Positions 4,802-6,186 of a stretch of 6,186 bases of DNA are shown piece by piece; the first letter of the stretch is position 1; each line of letters starts with the position of its first letter. The notes beneath the pieces are model-generated. The model ran no database searches. It saw nothing but the letters and a program-made list of their open reading frames with translations, and had not been told where the DNA came from. Source of the stretch: Candidatus Omnitrophota bacterium (GTDB lineage: Bacteria; Omnitrophota; Gorgyraeia; Gorgyraeales; Gorgyraeaceae); the NCBI GenBank assembly GCA_026387215.1, contig JAPLMC010000096.1:1-6186 (forward strand), read 5' to 3'. Both the position numbers and the translations under genes were made by a program.

Positions 4802-6186
4802 ATGTTAAAGGCTTGCGGCAAGGTATATAGGGTAATGGGGCCTGTTGTTGAAGCGGAAGAGGTGTCTTTTTTAAGGATGCTGGATATGGTGGAGGTGGGC
4901 GAGGAGCATCTTGTCGGAGAAGTTGTAAGATTAAAAGACGATAAAGCGTATATCCAGGTTTACGAAGATACTACATCGCTTAAAGCAGGAGACCCTATTT
5001 ATACGCAGGGGTTTCCTTTATACGTTGAATTAGGGCCCGGGCTACTGGGAAATATCTACGACGGAATACAGCGGCCACTTGAGATATTAAAAGAAAAAGA
5101 AGGCTTTTATATAAATAGAGGCGTTCATGTCACTGCCCTGGACAGGAAGAAGAAATGGCATTTCTCGCCTTTGAAAAAAGAAGGCGATTATATAAAGCGG
5201 GGAGAAGTTATAGGAGTAGTTCAGGAAACCCATTTGATAAAACACAAGATTTTAGTTCCGCCGGATGCTAATGGAAAGATTAAATGGATTGCAAATGAAG
5301 GCGAATATTCTTTAGAAGAAAAAATCGCGGTATTAATAGAAAAGGATTCTGAAAAAGATATTTTAATGTATCAAAAGTGGCCTGTCAGACGCCCCAGGCC
5401 TTACGGAGAAAGGCTTCCTGTGAACGAGCCTCTCATCACAGGCCAGAGAGTAATAGATACATTGTTTCCTGTAGGTAAAGGCGGGTGCGTTGTTATCCCA
5501 GGAGGATTTGGCACAGGCAAAACTGTTGTTCAGCACCAGATAGCCAAGTGGAGTAATGCTGATATAGTGATATATGTGGGTTGCGGTGAAAGAGGGAATG
5601 AAATGACAGACATCCTTCTTAATTTCCCTAAACTTATAGATCCCGCAACCAAAAGGCCTATTATGGAAAGGACGATATTTATAGCAAATACATCCAATAT
5701 GCCTGTTGCGGCAAGAGAAGCCAGTATATATACAGGAATCACGCTTGCCGAGTATTACAGGGATATGGGATATGATGTAGCGCTTATGGCGGACTCTACT
5801 TCAAGATGGGCAGAGGCTCTTAGAGAGCTTTCAGGCAGGCTGGAAGAAATGCCTATGGAAGAAGGATTTCCCGCGTATCTTCCGTCCAGGCTAGCGGAGT
5901 TTTATGAAAGGGCAGGTCGTATTAAAACTTTGAATAACGACAATGGTTCCATTACGGTCATTGCTTCTGTTTCTCCTCCCGGAGGAGATTTTTCAGAACC
6001 TGTTACGTCACATACAAAAAGATTTATACGCTGTTTCTGGGCGCTTGATAGAGATCTGGCGAACGCAAGGCATTATCCGTCCATCAGCTGGATAGACAGT
6101 TATTCTGAATATATCGATGACGTGAAAGACTGGTGGCATAAGAATGTGGATAAAGACTGGCTTTCTATGAGATACGCCATAATGGA
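4802..6186 (+). CDS. atpA: V/A-type ATPase catalytic subunit A (partial, 3' end cut)
   Basis: The frame is open from the ATG at 4802 to the window end: 461 codons of an expected 580 or so. The N-terminal barrel starts GKVYRVMGPVVEAEE. The extra A-subunit domain (non-homologous region, roughly 110-190) is present, which separates it from subunit B and from F-type beta. The nucleotide domain follows, with Walker A GGFGTGKT (234-241, Lys240 and Thr241), catalytic Glu263 in CGERGNEM, and Asp331 in DVALMADSTSRWAEALRE for the Walker B strand. SGRLEEMPMEEGFPAYLPSR (345-364) and SVSPPGGDFSEPVT (389-402) are further A-subunit motifs. It hydrolyses or makes ATP at the interface with subunit B. One small oddity is Met352 in MPMEEG, where Gly or Ala is usual. 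The C-terminal helical domain lies beyond the window. Confidence 0.97.
   Translation, partial: MLKACGKVYRVMGPVVEAEEVSFLRMLDMVEVGEEHLVGEVVRLKDDKAYIQVYEDTTSLKAGDPIYTQGFPLYVELGPGLLGNIYDGIQRPLEILKEKEGFYINRGVHVTALDRKKKWHFSPLKKEGDYIKRGEVIGVVQETHLIKHKILVPPDANGKIKWIANEGEYSLEEKIAVLIEKDSEKDILMYQKWPVRRPRPYGERLPVNEPLITGQRVIDTLFPVGKGGCVVIPGGFGTGKTVVQHQIAKWSNADIVIYVGCGERGNEMTDILLNFPKLIDPATKRPIMERTIFIANTSNMPVAAREASIYTGITLAEYYRDMGYDVALMADSTSRWAEALRELSGRLEEMPMEEGFPAYLPSRLAEFYERAGRIKTLNNDNGSITVIASVSPPGGDFSEPVTSHTKRFIRCFWALDRDLANARHYPSISWIDSYSEYIDDVKDWWHKNVDKDWLSMRYAIM

Larger units (their letters stand above)
167..6186 (+). other. V/A-ATPase gene cluster (H-C-I-K-F-E-A..., open at the 3' end)
   Basis: Seven genes are on one strand with junctions of 2 nt, a 7-nt overlap, 9 nt, 44 nt, a 1-nt overlap and 43 nt. 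No terminator-like hairpin with a T-run and no convincing promoter is visible between them, so one transcript, possibly shared with pyrE, is likely. Subunits B and D are missing and expected after A. Confidence 0.85.

Noticed and set aside
5530..5742. Minus-strand frame of 70 codons opposite atpA
   Set aside because: It is antisense to the Walker A to Walker B region of subunit A. The hydrophobic look is a by-product of that coding.

Overview
The window is one co-directional (+) gene cluster that encodes most of a bacterial V/A-type (rotary, A-ATPase-like) ATP synthase/ATPase, preceded by the tail of pyrE. The order is 'pyrE (C-terminal end only) - H/G stalk - C - I - K - F - E - A (cut by the window end). 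All genes are on the same strand, with gaps of 2 to 44 nt or short overlaps, so they look like one transcript. No gene-free stretch exceeds 50 nt. I see no RNA gene, mobile element or CRISPR, and no convincing promoter or terminator.

Layout: positions 1-163 hold the last 53 codons of orotate phosphoribosyltransferase, of the type with a Cys-X2-Cys tail. The H/G-type coiled-coil stalk subunit starts 3 nt later, with its ribosome site inside pyrE. Next come subunit C (central stalk cap), I (the membrane stator, equivalent to eukaryotic a), K (the rotor ring proteolipid, with a signal-peptide-like leader), F (small rotor subunit), E (peripheral stalk) and A (catalytic ATPase, 461 codons present). 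Subunits B and D, needed for a complete enzyme, are not in the window and are expected just downstream.

How they work together: A (with B) forms the catalytic head. C and F (with D) form the central shaft that sits on the K ring. I forms the ion half-channels against the ring. E and H/G form the peripheral stalks that hold the head to I. The K ring keeps the ion-binding Glu but lacks the polar side chains expected for sodium at the two neighbouring positions, so I infer proton coupling.

Organism: the DNA is AT-rich, with heavy use of ATA (Ile) and AGA/AGG (Arg), ATG starts and some strong Shine-Dalgarno sites. The PyrE type and overall style suggest an uncultivated bacterium; a PVC/Omnitrophota-like lineage is a guess only. 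The cluster is a known system. Its less usual points are the gene order (C before I, F before E), the tight linkage to pyrE, and the regulatory-looking structure around atpK.
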